NCBI RefSeq assembly: GCF_949287625.1
Contig: NZ_CASEGO010000014.1
Span: forward strand, 1 to 34,644
From: an uncultured Brachyspira sp.
GTDB taxonomy: Bacteria > Spirochaetota > Brachyspiria > Brachyspirales > Brachyspiraceae
Direction: 5' to 3'
DNA length: 34,644 nt
Shown: piece after piece, positions 8,454-18,000 of the stretch
How positions within the stretch are numbered: position 1 is the first letter of the stretch
Layout: the number at the start of each line of letters is the position of its first letter
The notes under the pieces: model-generated
Seen by the model: only the letters and a program-made list of their open reading frames with translations
What the model was told of the DNA's origin: nothing
The model's database searches: none
Made by a program: the position numbers and the translations under genes

Positions 8454-9312
8454 TTGCACGGGTGCCAAACATATTGCATTTAAGTATTCCTTAATTTCTT
8501 AAAGTATAACATAGGAGTATCATAATTTAAAGCTGAATGTATGCGTTTATAATTCCAAAAATTATTATATTTTCTTAATTTTTGATTAGCTTTCTCTAAA
8601 GTTAATTCACTATTACAAAAGTCATAAAATTCTTTTTGGTCTAGATTATGTGTACTTTCAACTACGCCATTGTACCAAGGACTAGCAATAGGACTATAAA
8701 CTCTTTTAATATGCTTCTTCTTACAAAATATATCTAAGGGGTGTTCTTTCTCAAATAAAAGTTTTCGGTAAGTAAATTCTGTGCCATTGTCTGTTTGAAT
8801 ACAATGAACGCGAAATGGGAAATATTCCAGCATACGTTCAAGAAAATTAATAGTGCTTTCTGGTGTTTTTTCAGAATATAAATATCTAAAACTTATTTTA
8901 GTAGCAATATCTACAGCAGTAAACTGGTAATAGCGTATTTCTCCAAAAAAAGCATATTTTACATCTATTTGAACCTTTTCACCTGCTTCTTTTATATAAA
9001 TAGCATGCTTTCCTTTATGTTTCTTTCTTATTTTCCTTTTTTTCTTTTGATACAAGTTATATTCTTTTAATATAGTTTCGATAGCCGTAGTCCCTATTTT
9101 GATATTTTCTTTTTCTAAGAATTTCTTTATTTTGGTTTTACCATATTTATATTTCTTTCGTATTTCAACGACCTTATTAATAATATTTTTAATTTTATTA
9201 GGACTATTTTTAGGTTTTCTGCTCTTTTTTTTATTATACCTGTTTCTTTGAATTTCTTCTTCCAATTTTTAAACTAAAAAATGTGCAATAATATATGGCT
9301 CTTAAATAAATA
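8454..9312 (-). mobile_element. Decayed IS481-like insertion sequence
   Basis: Read on the minus strand, the element begins with AAGAGCCATA...TTGCAC (TTGCAC complement at 9283-9288) and ends with CCCGTGCAA (complement at 8454-8462). Its ends match the partial copies at 34558-34644 (left end) and 1-95 (right end). TTGCAC/GTGCAA is the only obvious terminal inverted repeat. Similarity to the window-end copy extends about 25 bases outside TTGCAC, so the true left boundary may lie near 9312. No clear target duplication was found. At about 835-860 bp it is shorter than expected for the family because an internal piece is missing. Confidence 0.75.
8480..9265 (-). pseudogene. IS481-like DDE transposase lacking its N-terminal helix-turn-helix
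   Basis: A 261-residue frame holding the full integrase core: QIDVKYAFF (first Asp), QTDNGTEFT (second Asp) and VVESTHN (Glu) form the DDE triad, followed by the C-terminal IHSALNYDTP. It opens at a TTG with no ribosome site, with a stop codon six bases upstream. The first residues (EEEIQRNRYNKKKSRKPKNSP) match the region that in IS481-type enzymes follows the HTH domain. The non-coding leader, shared with the copy at 34558, joins directly to this point. So the start and roughly 40-60 HTH residues appear deleted, and the protein should not recognise its ends by itself. Confidence 0.75.
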
Positions 9313-9328
9313 ATTAAAGCATTATTAC

Positions 9329-9356
9329 TTGACTTATAATATTTTTTGTGTATAAT
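9329..9356 (+). promoter_or_regulatory. Strong sigma-70 promoter for the MATE gene
   Basis: TTGACT (9329-9334), 16-base spacer, perfect TATAAT (9351-9356). Transcription would begin near 9363 and give a leader of about 118 bases that contains the hairpins at 9380-9462 before the start codon at 9481. Confidence 0.65.
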
Positions 9357-9379
9357 AGCGGATATCTATAAAAATAATA

Positions 9380-9462
9380 AAATTTGTCGCCGGATAAATT
9401 TGTTTAAAACGTTTGTATTCATACCGTAGGCCTTAGAAAGTATGAACACAAACGTTTTTTTT
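9380..9462 (+). promoter_or_regulatory. Attenuator-like 5' leader of the MATE transporter gene
   Basis: The leader holds two hairpins. The first pairs AAATTTGT (9380-9387) with ATAAATTT (9394-9401) around a CGCCGG loop. The second is an 18-base-pair stem, AAACGTTTGT-A-TTCATAC (9407-9424) with GTATGAA-C-ACAAACGTTT (9440-9457), broken only by one A/C mismatch and followed by a T tract (9455-9462). It therefore looks like an intrinsic terminator placed between the promoter and the gene, 18 bases before the ATG. No + strand gene lies upstream that it could serve. I cannot match it to a known riboswitch class, and I see no obvious anti-terminator pairing. Confidence 0.65.
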
Positions 9463-9480
9463 GTATACAGAGGATATTTT

Positions 9481-10791
9481 ATGAATAATATACTTCATTT
9501 ATTTATTAAATATGTATCATTGAATGTACTTGGTATGATAGGATTATCATGTTATATACTTGCTGATACTTTTTTTGTTGCCAGAGGAATAGGTCCTGAT
9601 GGAATAACAGCTTTAAATATAGCTATACCTATTTATAATTTAGTTAATGGAATCGGACTAATGCTTGGTATGGGTTCGGCTACTAAATATGCTATATTAA
9701 AAACTCAGAACAAAAATAATGAAGCTAATATTATATTTACTAATTCTTTAATTTATATATCAATAATATCTGTTTTATTTATTATTGTAAGTATTTTATT
9801 TACACCATATATAGTATATATTTTAGGTGCTAGAGATAATATACATAGTATGACAAATACATATATAAAGATGATACTTTTATTTTCTCCTATGTTTATG
9901 CTTAATAATGTACTTTTGGGATTCGTGAGAAATGATAATCACCCAAAGCTAGCCATGATTGCTATGCTTGTCGGAAGTTTATTTAATGTAGTTTTTGATT
10001 ATATATTTATATTTCCTTTGAACATGGGGATATTTGGAGCTGTACTTGCAACTGTATTCTCTCCAATTGTCAGCATATTAATATTATCGGTATTGTTTAT
10101 TAAAAAGAAAAATACATTTTCTATTGTAAAGCCTAACATTAGTTTTAAGAAATTTTTTGAAATATTATCTCTTGGAGTATCTTTTTTGATAACAGAATTA
10201 TCATCAGGTTTTGTTATGATAGCTTTTAATATAATAATATTAAATATCGCAGGTAATGTAGGAGTTGCAGCTTATGGTATAACAGCGAATATAGCATTAG
10301 TAATTATAGCAATATTCACTGGAATAGGTCAGGGCATACAGCCTATTATAAGCATGAATTATAATAATAAAATGAATATAAATAAAATATATAAATATGC
10401 TTTGGTTTTATCGTCCGGCATTTCTATTTTAGTTTATATAATCACTTATGTATTTGCAAATGAAATAACTTCGCTTTTTAATAGGGATAATATTAAAGAG
10501 CTTCAAAAAATATCAGTTAATGGACTTCGTATATATTTTACAGCATTTATATTTGTAGGCTGTAATATTATTACTTGTGTATACTTTTCTGCTATGGATA
10601 AATCTAAACCATCATTTATAATATCTATATTAAGAGGATTTATATTTATAATGCCCTCAATATTTATTTTATCATCTATTTTTAATATGACAGGAGTATG
10701 GCTTTCTTTTCCAATATCTGAAATTTTAACAAGCATTTTTTCTTTTATATTTTTTATCAGTTTGAATAGGCATAAAAGATACTCAAACTGA
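9481..10791 (+). CDS. MATE family multidrug/sodium efflux transporter
   Basis: A 436-residue integral membrane protein with about 12 hydrophobic segments in two similar halves, as in MATE exporters, which expel cationic drugs or metabolites in exchange for Na+ or H+. Family marks are LNVLGMIGLSCYILADTFFV near the start, AIPIYNLVNGIGLMLGMG, and GIGQGIQPIISMNYN in the second half. I chose ATG 9481, which has AGGAT (9471-9475) upstream. The in-frame ATG at 9442 lies inside the 3' arm of the leader terminator and has no ribosome site. Expression is probably set by the leader hairpin described at 9380-9462. The substrate is unknown. Confidence 0.88.
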   Translation: MNNILHLFIKYVSLNVLGMIGLSCYILADTFFVARGIGPDGITALNIAIPIYNLVNGIGLMLGMGSATKYAILKTQNKNNEANIIFTNSLIYISIISVLFIIVSILFTPYIVYILGARDNIHSMTNTYIKMILLFSPMFMLNNVLLGFVRNDNHPKLAMIAMLVGSLFNVVFDYIFIFPLNMGIFGAVLATVFSPIVSILILSVLFIKKKNTFSIVKPNISFKKFFEILSLGVSFLITELSSGFVMIAFNIIILNIAGNVGVAAYGITANIALVIIAIFTGIGQGIQPIISMNYNNKMNINKIYKYALVLSSGISILVYIITYVFANEITSLFNRDNIKELQKISVNGLRIYFTAFIFVGCNIITCVYFSAMDKSKPSFIISILRGFIFIMPSIFILSSIFNMTGVWLSFPISEILTSIFSFIFFISLNRHKRYSN

Positions 10792-10936
10792 CTGTTTTTT
10801 CTTACTAAAAGATAATGATTTCATTAAAGAAAAAAATATGGAGTTTGAAGAAAAGCCTAATGGAAATTTAGTTTCAAGCAAAATAATAAATTTTGAAAAA
10901 ATATATTATATAGCTTATAGTTACATAAAATATTAA
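10766..10936 (+). pseudogene. Possible remnant of a C-terminal coding region
   Basis: After the MATE stop, one frame stays open without a proper start. It reads ...DCFFLLKDNDFIKEKNMEF, later NLVSSKIINFEKIYYIAYS, and stops at TAA 10934-10936. It overlaps the end of the MATE gene by 26 bases and has no ribosome site (an ATG occurs at 10841). The composition looks protein-like, which suggests the tail of a decayed gene, but it could be chance in AT-rich DNA. I do not recognise it. Confidence 0.25.
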
Positions 10937-10958
10937 TTCAAATAATTTTATCAATATA

Positions 10959-10991
10959 AAAGGGTTAAAAACAATTAAGCTTTAACCCTTT
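10959..10991. terminator. Bidirectional terminator between MATE and thiolase genes
   Basis: AAAGGGTTAAA (10959-10969) pairs perfectly with TTTAACCCTTT (10981-10991) around an 11-base loop. T-rich sequence follows on both strands, so it can end the thiolase transcript (minus) and the MATE transcript (plus). Confidence 0.7.
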
Positions 10992-11008
10992 ATTAAATAT
11001 TATATAAT

Positions 11009-12187
11009 TTATAATATCTCTACAACTAAAGCAGTACCCATACCGCCGCCTATACAAAGAGTGGCAAGTCCTCTTTTATTTCCTCTTTTTTTCATTTCAT
11101 ATAAAAGAGTAGTAAGTATTCTAGCACCTGAAGCACCTATTGGGTGTCCTAAAGCTATAGCTCCTCCATTAACATTAACTATATCCATGTTAAATTTTAA
11201 CTCTCTTGCAACAGCTATTGACTGAGCTGCAAATGCTTCATTGCTTTCTATTAATTCCATGTCTTCAACTGTAAGATTAGCCATTTTTAAAGCCTTTCTG
11301 CTTGCCTCTATAGGTCCTATCCCCATTATTCTAGGTTCAACGCCATGTGTAGCATATCCCAATATTTTAGCCATAGGCTTAATTCCTAATTCTTCCGCCT
11401 TTTCTTTAGACATTACTACTAAAGCAGAAGCCGCATCATTAATACCAGAAGCGTTTCCAGCTGTAACAGTTCCGTCTTTTTTGAAAGCAGGTTTTAATCT
11501 TGCTAAAGTTTCCATAGTTGTACCAAAAATAGGATGTTCATCAGTATCAACTACAATTTCTCCTTTTTTAGTTTTTATTGTGACAGGTACTATTTCATCT
11601 TTAAATCTTCCGCTTTTTATTGCAGCTTCTGCTCTGTTCTGACTTCTGCATGCAAACTCGTCCTGTTCTTGTCTTGTAATGCCCCATTGTTCTGCTATAT
11701 TTTCAGCAGTAACTCCCATATGATAATGCTCAAAAGCACAAATAAGAGCATCATTTAAAAGAGTGTCCTGCATCTTAGTTTCACCCATTCTTGCCCCCAT
11801 TCTCATACCTGTTGAAGTGTAAGGAGCCATACTCATATTCTCAGTACCTCCAGCAACAACTACATCAGCATCTCCAGCTTTAATCATCTGTGCCGCCATT
11901 GATACTGCTCTAAGTCCGGAACCGCATAATATATTTATTGTTAATGCAGGCTTATCTACAGGTATACCAGAATTAACAGAGATTTGTCTTGCTGCATTAG
12001 GAAGAAGGGCTGACTGTATAACACATCCGAAATAAGTTTCATCAACCTGTTCTGCTTTTATATTTGCTCTTTTTAAAGCCTCTTTTACTGCTATAGTTCC
12101 TAATTCAACAGCTGATACATTAGAAAATGAACCTAAAAATTTACCTATAGGCGTTCTAACCGCACTGGCTATAACTACTTCTTTCAT
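11009..12187 (-). CDS. thlA: Acetyl-CoA acetyltransferase (thiolase)
   Basis: A 392-residue thiolase that condenses two acetyl-CoA to acetoacetyl-CoA, the entry to butyrate-type fermentation or related C4 metabolism, and runs in the cytosol as a tetramer. The acyl-binding Cys88 lies in NILCGSGLRAV, His348 in ALGHPIGASG and the second catalytic Cys378 in TLCIGGGMG. Length is typical (about 390). I chose ATG 12187 (MKEVVIASAVRTPIG), which has a GGAG ribosome site; the longer frame to 12223 would start inside the promoter region. No other butyrate-pathway gene is nearby. Whether the cell uses it for synthesis (thlA) or degradation (atoB) cannot be read here, so the symbol is tentative. Confidence 0.93.
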   Translation of the reverse strand: MKEVVIASAVRTPIGKFLGSFSNVSAVELGTIAVKEALKRANIKAEQVDETYFGCVIQSALLPNAARQISVNSGIPVDKPALTINILCGSGLRAVSMAAQMIKAGDADVVVAGGTENMSMAPYTSTGMRMGARMGETKMQDTLLNDALICAFEHYHMGVTAENIAEQWGITRQEQDEFACRSQNRAEAAIKSGRFKDEIVPVTIKTKKGEIVVDTDEHPIFGTTMETLARLKPAFKKDGTVTAGNASGINDAASALVVMSKEKAEELGIKPMAKILGYATHGVEPRIMGIGPIEASRKALKMANLTVEDMELIESNEAFAAQSIAVARELKFNMDIVNVNGGAIALGHPIGASGARILTTLLYEMKKRGNKRGLATLCIGGGMGTALVVEIL

Positions 12188-12226
12188 ATTTTTTCTCCTT
12201 AAATTATTTAATATCAACTGCAATAT

Positions 12227-12255
12227 AGTATAATATTTAAAAACTAATTTTACAA
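12227..12255 (-). promoter_or_regulatory. Sigma-70-like promoter for thiolase gene
   Basis: On the minus strand, TTGTAA (12250-12255), 17-base spacer, TATACT (12227-12232). Initiation near 12220 agrees with the chosen start at 12187 and its GGAG ribosome site. Confidence 0.55.
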
Positions 12256-12282
12256 GTTTATTTATGTTTTTATTATAATAAT

Positions 12283-13245
12283 TTAATAATGCACAAAACC
12301 CAATGAATCAAAATGTACTTCTTTATTGTTACTATCTATAAACTTTATAAAGTCTTTAGAATATTCTTTTACCTTACCGATTTTTATTAAATTATTTTCT
12401 TCAGGTATTTCATCTTTGGAAGTGAAAATAACAGCATAATCTTCCCCGCCAGTAAGAATGGATTTTAATACTTTATTTTGTCTGATTTCTAAACTTTCTT
12501 TATCAAAAAATCTATTAACTAAAAACCAATTGGAAGATTCGTATATTTCTATAGTTTTATTAGAGTTCTCAGCGATATGAGAGGCGTCCTGCAAAAGTCC
12601 GTCGCTTATATCTATAGAAGAGTTTATTTTGTATTTGGTTATAATTTCCTGCCATTTATCATAAAAAAGTGTCGGTCTTAAATGCGTTTTTATACTTTCA
12701 TCGTTATAATCATAATTGCCTTCTAAAAGTTTTTTAAGTCCTAAATCACTTTCTCCTACAAAGCCTAATACATAAACATTATCATCTATTTGAGCATTGC
12801 TTCTAAGTATAGATTTATTTTTTTCTATAATGCCTATCAATGTTATAGATATAAAAAAATAATCATTAGAGCTTGTAGTATCTCCTCCAGATATTTCTAT
12901 GTTATAAGGTTTGCATGCCTCTAAAAAACCTTTGTACCATTCTAGTATATTTTCATCATTGATTTTTTTGGGTATTGAAAGCGATACGAATGCATTTTTT
13001 GGATAAGCTCCTTTACATATAATATCGCTTATATTTGCCTGAGCTGACTTATATCCTACATCATAAAAAGAGTAATATTTTAAAGAGAAATGTATATTTT
13101 CTACTAATATATCAGAAGTCACCAAAATATCTTTATGATGGCTTATATCTTTTATAACAGCACAGTCATCGCCTATATTTATATTATTTGTGTTTTTATA
13201 CTCTGTTAATTTTTTTATTTTTTCTATAAGTTTGAACTCTTCCAT
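12283..13245 (-). CDS. thiL: Thiamine-monophosphate kinase
   Basis: A 320-residue ThiL, which phosphorylates thiamine monophosphate with ATP to give thiamine pyrophosphate. It belongs to the PurM/ThiL ATP-binding fold. Visible marks are NIGDDCAVI (23-31) with the metal-binding Asp pair, TSDILVENIHF (43-53), SGGDTTSS, SSIDISDGLLQDASH and TGGEDYAVIF. Length is normal for the family. It lies 55 bases downstream of the Mrr-type gene and has its own extended -10 promoter. No other thiamine gene and no TPP riboswitch is seen nearby. Confidence 0.92.
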   Translation of the reverse strand: MEEFKLIEKIKKLTEYKNTNNINIGDDCAVIKDISHHKDILVTSDILVENIHFSLKYYSFYDVGYKSAQANISDIICKGAYPKNAFVSLSIPKKINDENILEWYKGFLEACKPYNIEISGGDTTSSNDYFFISITLIGIIEKNKSILRSNAQIDDNVYVLGFVGESDLGLKKLLEGNYDYNDESIKTHLRPTLFYDKWQEIITKYKINSSIDISDGLLQDASHIAENSNKTIEIYESSNWFLVNRFFDKESLEIRQNKVLKSILTGGEDYAVIFTSKDEIPEENNLIKIGKVKEYSKDFIKFIDSNNKEVHFDSLGFVHY

Positions 13246-13277
13246 AGTAGTACGTTTCCGATTTTTAAGTTTGACTT

Positions 13278-13305
13278 ATTATAGCATATGCTGAAAACTT
13301 TTAAA
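13278..13305 (-). promoter_or_regulatory. Extended -10 promoter for thiL
   Basis: On the minus strand, TGC-TATAAT with the perfect -10 at 13278-13283, and a weak TTTAAA 16 bases upstream (13300-13305). The TG at the extended position compensates for the poor -35. It lies at the very end of the upstream mrr-like gene, about 30 bases before the thiL start. Confidence 0.5.
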
Positions 13306-14197
13306 TTATAACATCATAAATATTTCTAGTTTCAAGCACTTTTACTCCAACTTCATATTCACGGATATATTTAGCAAGTCTGTATCCGTTTATTAGTATT
13401 ATTTTTATATCTTTTAATTCTTCTGCAACCTTTTTAGCCTGCGGTGTATAATCAGAAGTTGTTATAAATATTCCTCTGTTTATACCATTAACATTTTTAA
13501 GCCCATGAGCAAATTTTGTTATTTCAGTATCATTAACTTTATTATTTTCTTTATAGCATTTGCATTGCACACCTATAATATCAAAACCGAATTTATCCAT
13601 AGTAAGTGTACCGTCTATTCCTCTGTCTCCGCTTCCTCCAGTTCTATACTTTCTACCATAACCCATTTTTTCAAGCAGTTCCAAACATATATTTTCAAAT
13701 TTAGTACCTTTATCAACAGAGCTTTCTCCCATATACTGAAGCCTATCAAGTATATCTTTCTCTACGCTTTCATAATACTCTTCAATGCTTTTTTCTATCT
13801 CGTTTCTGTTTTCATCTTCTTCTATCTCTTCTATTTCGTCTATATCATTATTTGAATTGTTTTTGCAGTTTTCTAAATATGGTGTTTTTTCTTTTAAAGT
13901 TTTGAAGTCAAAGTTTGGATTTTCTTCATAGAATTTTTTACCGAAGTCAGTTATTTGATAAACTCCCTTATCTACATTTTCTATTAACTGAGCTTTTTTT
14001 AATACGACTAAAGACCAGTGAATTCTCGAATTAAATTTATTATAACCATTTTTAGTTATCATATTGAAATCTTCATCAGATGTATTGGTATACTCTTTTA
14101 ATTTATCGTATGTATCTTTTCTATGCATTGGTTTATTTATTTCATAAAAAAATTTTAATACATATTTATCATAGTCTCTATATTTTAAAAGTGCCAT
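13301..14197 (-). CDS. Mrr-type restriction endonuclease-like protein
   Basis: A 298-residue protein with two parts. Residues 1-100 form a winged-helix Mrr_N-like domain (INKPMHRKDTYDKL, NSRIHWSLVVLKKAQLIE, YQITDFGKKFYE). An acidic linker (about 112-147, rich in Glu, Asp and Asn) joins it to a PD-(D/E)xK nuclease domain. The nuclease signature is GTKFENICLELLEKMGY (E168), GDRGIDG (D195) and GVQCKCY (Q211-x-K213), the Mrr form in which Gln replaces the usual acidic residue. Mrr enzymes cut modified (methylated) DNA in the cytosol. No methyltransferase is adjacent, as expected for a type IV enzyme. It sits between thiL and GC-rich repeats. Confidence 0.85.
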   Translation of the reverse strand: MALLKYRDYDKYVLKFFYEINKPMHRKDTYDKLKEYTNTSDEDFNMITKNGYNKFNSRIHWSLVVLKKAQLIENVDKGVYQITDFGKKFYEENPNFDFKTLKEKTPYLENCKNNSNNDIDEIEEIEEDENRNEIEKSIEEYYESVEKDILDRLQYMGESSVDKGTKFENICLELLEKMGYGRKYRTGGSGDRGIDGTLTMDKFGFDIIGVQCKCYKENNKVNDTEITKFAHGLKNVNGINRGIFITTSDYTPQAKKVAEELKDIKIILINGYRLAKYIREYEVGVKVLETRNIYDVII

Positions 14198-14362
14198 AAT
14201 TAAAAAAACTCCTCTATTTACAGAAAATCATACTTTAATAAGTCTTTTTTTACAATAAGGTATATTTGATTTTAGAAGTTTTTTAATTACTTGTTTCAAA
14301 ACTCAAAATAAATGATGATACTGTTTTAATTTTTAATGCTTTTATTTTATAAGCGGAGTTTT

Positions 14363-14590
14363 AGTATATACCTAAACAATTACAATTTGTCAAAAAATTA
14401 ATTTTTTAAATTTTGATATTTGTGGGGCTTTGCCCCACACCCCAGTTCTTTTATTGGTATAAAAGAACCAAAAGAACTGCATTTTTGGCCTAAATTTCGG
14501 GTATTACCATACATTTAATACATATTTTTAAAATATAAAGTTCTAGCAATTACATTTTTTGCAACTTTTTTGTGCGGCAAAAAAGTTGAT
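14363..14590. repeat. GC-rich mosaic interspersed repeat, copy B
   Basis: Begins AGTATATACCTAAACAATTA and continues AATTTGTCAAAAAATTAATT, as in copies A and C. It holds the perfect hairpin TGTGGGGC-TTT-GCCCCACA (14421-14439) and then CCCCAGTTCTTTTATTGG. Its distal half differs from copies A and C: it carries the second perfect hairpin CAACTTTTTTG (14562-14572) with CAAAAAAGTTG (14578-14588). The start of copy C follows about 45 bases later. No protein-coding gene lies in 14198-15059. Confidence 0.85.
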
Positions 14591-14634
14591 AATTTTTGTA
14601 TAATGTGCACCAATTTACAAAATAAAATTGTTCC

Positions 14635-14900
14635 AGTATATACCTAAACAAATACAGTTTGTCAAAAAATAAATTTTTAAATTTTGATATTTGCGGGGCT
14701 TTGCCCCACACCCCAGTTCTTTTGTTGCCACAAAGAAGCAAAAAGGCTATATTTCTGGCTAAATTTTACAATTTATTCTATATGTAAAACATAATTAGTA
14801 CTATTTAGTATTATTTTTAGACTTGCACTTTTTGCAGCTTTGACGAAGTCCCCCTGCGACCAAGTACTGTTAAGTATGGGGTGAGACTAAAAAAAGTTGA
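14635..14900. repeat. GC-rich mosaic interspersed repeat, copy C
   Basis: Begins AGTATATACCTAAACAAATA, carries the GCGGGGC-TTT-GCCCCAC hairpin (about 14693-14709) and CCCCAGTTCTTTTGTTG. From AAAAAGGCTATATTTC on it matches copy A closely (TTAGTACTATTTAGTATTA, ACTTGCACTTT, GACGAAGTCC-CCTGCGAC, AAGTACTGTTA-GTATGG). It lacks the long GC-rich insert of copy A. It ends about 160 bases before the RND stop codon. Confidence 0.88.
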
Positions 14901-14991
14901 TAATATACTAAAAATTGTTAAATCTATAAAAAAAAAATTTTATTACTAATTTTATCTACTAATCTACTTAAAGTTTATTAATTAAAAAAAT

Positions 14992-15030
14992 AGGCTTTAC
15001 TATTATTTTTTGTTAATAACAGCAAAGCCT
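14992..15030 (-). terminator. Intrinsic terminator of the intact RND gene
   Basis: On the minus strand AGGCTTTGCTGTTATT pairs, with one or two mismatches, with AATAATAGTAAAGCCT, and a run of seven T follows (complement of 14984-14990). It lies 30 bases after the stop codon at 15060. Confidence 0.8.
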
Positions 15031-15059
15031 TTAAAATTATTTTATAAAAAACTTATAAA

Positions 15060-18000
15060 TTACTTACCAGCTGCATTTATAGTATCATAATTTGCAAAAT
15101 CATCTCTGCTTTCCAAATCTTTTTGCTCATAATCTTTAAGAGGTATTTTATTTCTTATAGCAGCATAAACTGTAGGTACTATAACAAGAGTAAATGCTGT
15201 TGATAATAAAAGCCCTCCAAGTATAGCAAGAGATAAAGGCTGATACATTTCATTTCCGCTTCCGCCTGATAATGCCATAGGCAAAAGTCCAAGTATAGTA
15301 GTGAGTGTTGTCATAAGTACTGGTCTCAAACGTCTAGGTCCAGACTCTAATGCGGCCTCATCACCGCTTATACGTTTTTCATGCATAAGCTGATTCATAT
15401 AGTCTATAAGTACAATACCATTATTTACTACAATACCTATTAATACAATAAATCCTATACCGCTATATACACTCAAAGTTTGACGTCCTATAAAGAGTGC
15501 TATTAAAGAACCTGCAAACCCAAAAGGAATTGCTAGTGCTATAACGAAAGGTGCTATGAAAGATTCAAACTGACTTGCCATTATAGCATAAACCAATACC
15601 AATGCTAATATCAAAGCCTGAAGAAGCTGTAAGAAAGCGTCATTCATATCTTCAAAATCTCCTGTATAATTGATATTAAATCCTGAAGGAATAAATACTT
15701 CCTGTTTTATTTTTTCCTGTACATCTGTCATTATTTCGCTTAAGGCTCTGTTATATCCTGAGGCTTTTATAGTAGTTATTCTAGTACTGTCTTTTCTCTC
15801 TATCTCTGTAGGTCCGTAGCTTTTTTCAACAGTGGCTATAGAAGATATAGGAACTATGCCGCTTGTAGTAGGTATCATAAGTCTTGATATATCGTCTATA
15901 TTTAATCTGTCTGGCTCTCCTAATTGAACATTAACATCTATATCTGTAACATCAGAATTGGCAGGAGTCATAGTTGTAGCAGTAGTTCCTGCAAAACTAG
16001 TTTTAATAATATTTGCTATAGTGTTTACATTGATACCCATTTTGGCAGCTATTTCCCTATTAACATATATTTTAAGCTCTGGATTGGAGTCATCTCTGCT
16101 TAATCTAGGCTCTCTTATACCTTCTATATCCGATATTACATTTATTATATTATTAGCTATTTCTGTAGCTTTATCCAAATCATCGCCTACAAGTTCTATC
16201 TCTATTTCATTTCCTCCTGTTCCTCCGTTTCTTCCTCCGCTATTTATTGCTGAAGTTGTTATGGCCGCTATATTAATCTGAGCAGGATAAGAAACTAAAG
16301 CATTTCTAGTAAACTCTATATATTCATCAACTGATTTTTTTCTTCCCTCGCTTTTATCTCTTAACTGCACTCTTATTTCTGCTTTATTTTCATCAGAACC
16401 TGATTGTACTCTTGACTGCATTCTGTCAAAATCTTCTCCTATAAGATTCTGTATATCGCTTTCCATTCTAGTAACAAATGACTGTGTCTGCTCTGATTTT
16501 GTTCCTACCGGCATTTCTACATCTATCTTAAACTGACCTTCATCTGAAGTAGGAAATCCCTCTTTACCTATAAAAGTTAAACCTAATGCTATTATTACAA
16601 GTACAACAGACAATGAAGAAATTAATACTTTCTTTTTATGTTTTATAGAATAATGAAGCACACTAGAATATAAATTATTAACTCTGTCATGAAAGTTTTT
16701 ATTAACAAAATTTTCTATAGGTATTAAGAACTTAGTTTTTTTATTTGTTACAAGCCTAGCTCCAAGCATAGGAACTATTGTAAGAGCTACAAATAATGAT
16801 CCTATCATAGAAACTGTAACTGTAATACATAAATCTCTGAATAATTGTCCAGTCTGCCCTTCTACAAAAAGAAAAGGTAAAAATACCGCTATAGTTGTAA
16901 GTGTAGAAGCTGATATGGCAAGTGCCACAGAAGAAGTACCATTTATAGCTGAAGAATATTTACCGTATCCGTTATTTCTATAGTAAAATATATTCTCTAA
17001 AACTACAATGGAGTTATCAACCATCATACCTATACCTAAAACAAGTCCAGACAATGAGATGATATTTAAAGTAATGCCCATAAAATACATTAATGTGAAT
17101 GTGATTATTATAGATATAGGAATAGAAATAGCTATTATAGAAACTGTTTTTATATTCCATAAATAAAGCATTAATATAATAACTGCAAATAATCCGCCCT
17201 GCCAAGCTGTATCAAGTACTCCGTTTATAGATTCATTTACATTGTCTGCATTATTAAAAAGTATCTCATATTCTACACCTTCTGGAAGAGTAAGATTTGC
17301 AAGCTGTCTTTGAACTGCTTTAGATACATTAACAGTATTTCCACCAGACTCTTTATTTACAGATACTGATATTGCAGGCATACCGTTAATCTTTACTATC
17401 TCTGAATCATCACTGTATCCCTGATAAACTCTGCCTATATCTTTTAATTTTATAGGAGTATCATTTGTTTTTAATGCTACAACAGTATTTTCTATATCTT
17501 CTACTGTGGTAAACTCTCCCATAGTTCTTAAAGTATATTTATAAACTCCTTCATAAGTTTCACCTCCTGATAAGTTTTGATTCTCACTTGAAAGAAGAGA
17601 AACTATACTATTAATATCTATTCCGTAAGCATGAAGTCTATTCAAAACCAAGTCTACTTTCATCTCGGTTTTAAGTCCGCCTCTAATCTCTGCCCTTGCC
17701 ACTCCTGAAGCCTGCTCTATTTTATTTAATATTTGATTATCTATTAAAGTGTATAATGCTCCTAAATTATCAGTACCGAAAAAGGCTATTTCCATAACCG
17801 GCATCATATCAGTAGAGAATTTAAATACCGTAGGACTATCTGCATCATCTGGAAGAGAATTTTTTATTCCGTCTATTGCCTCTCTTACATCTGCAGTAGC
17901 AACAGCCAAATCAGTACCCCAGTTAAACTCTATAAACACGCTTGACTCACCCTCTTGTGAAGTAGAAGTTATTGTATTAATATCGCTTACTGTAGCAACT

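Noticed and set aside
9442..9480. Earlier ATG (9442) as the MATE start
   Set aside because: It falls within the 3' arm of the terminator hairpin and lacks a ribosome site; ATG 9481 has AGGAT at the right distance.
12188..12223. N-terminal extension of the thiolase
   Set aside because: The extra 12 residues do not belong to the family start, and the extension would begin inside the promoter; ATG 12187 has a GGAG site.
14550..14741. 63-codon minus-strand open frame
   Set aside because: It spans repeat copies B and C and translates their hairpins; there is no ribosome site.
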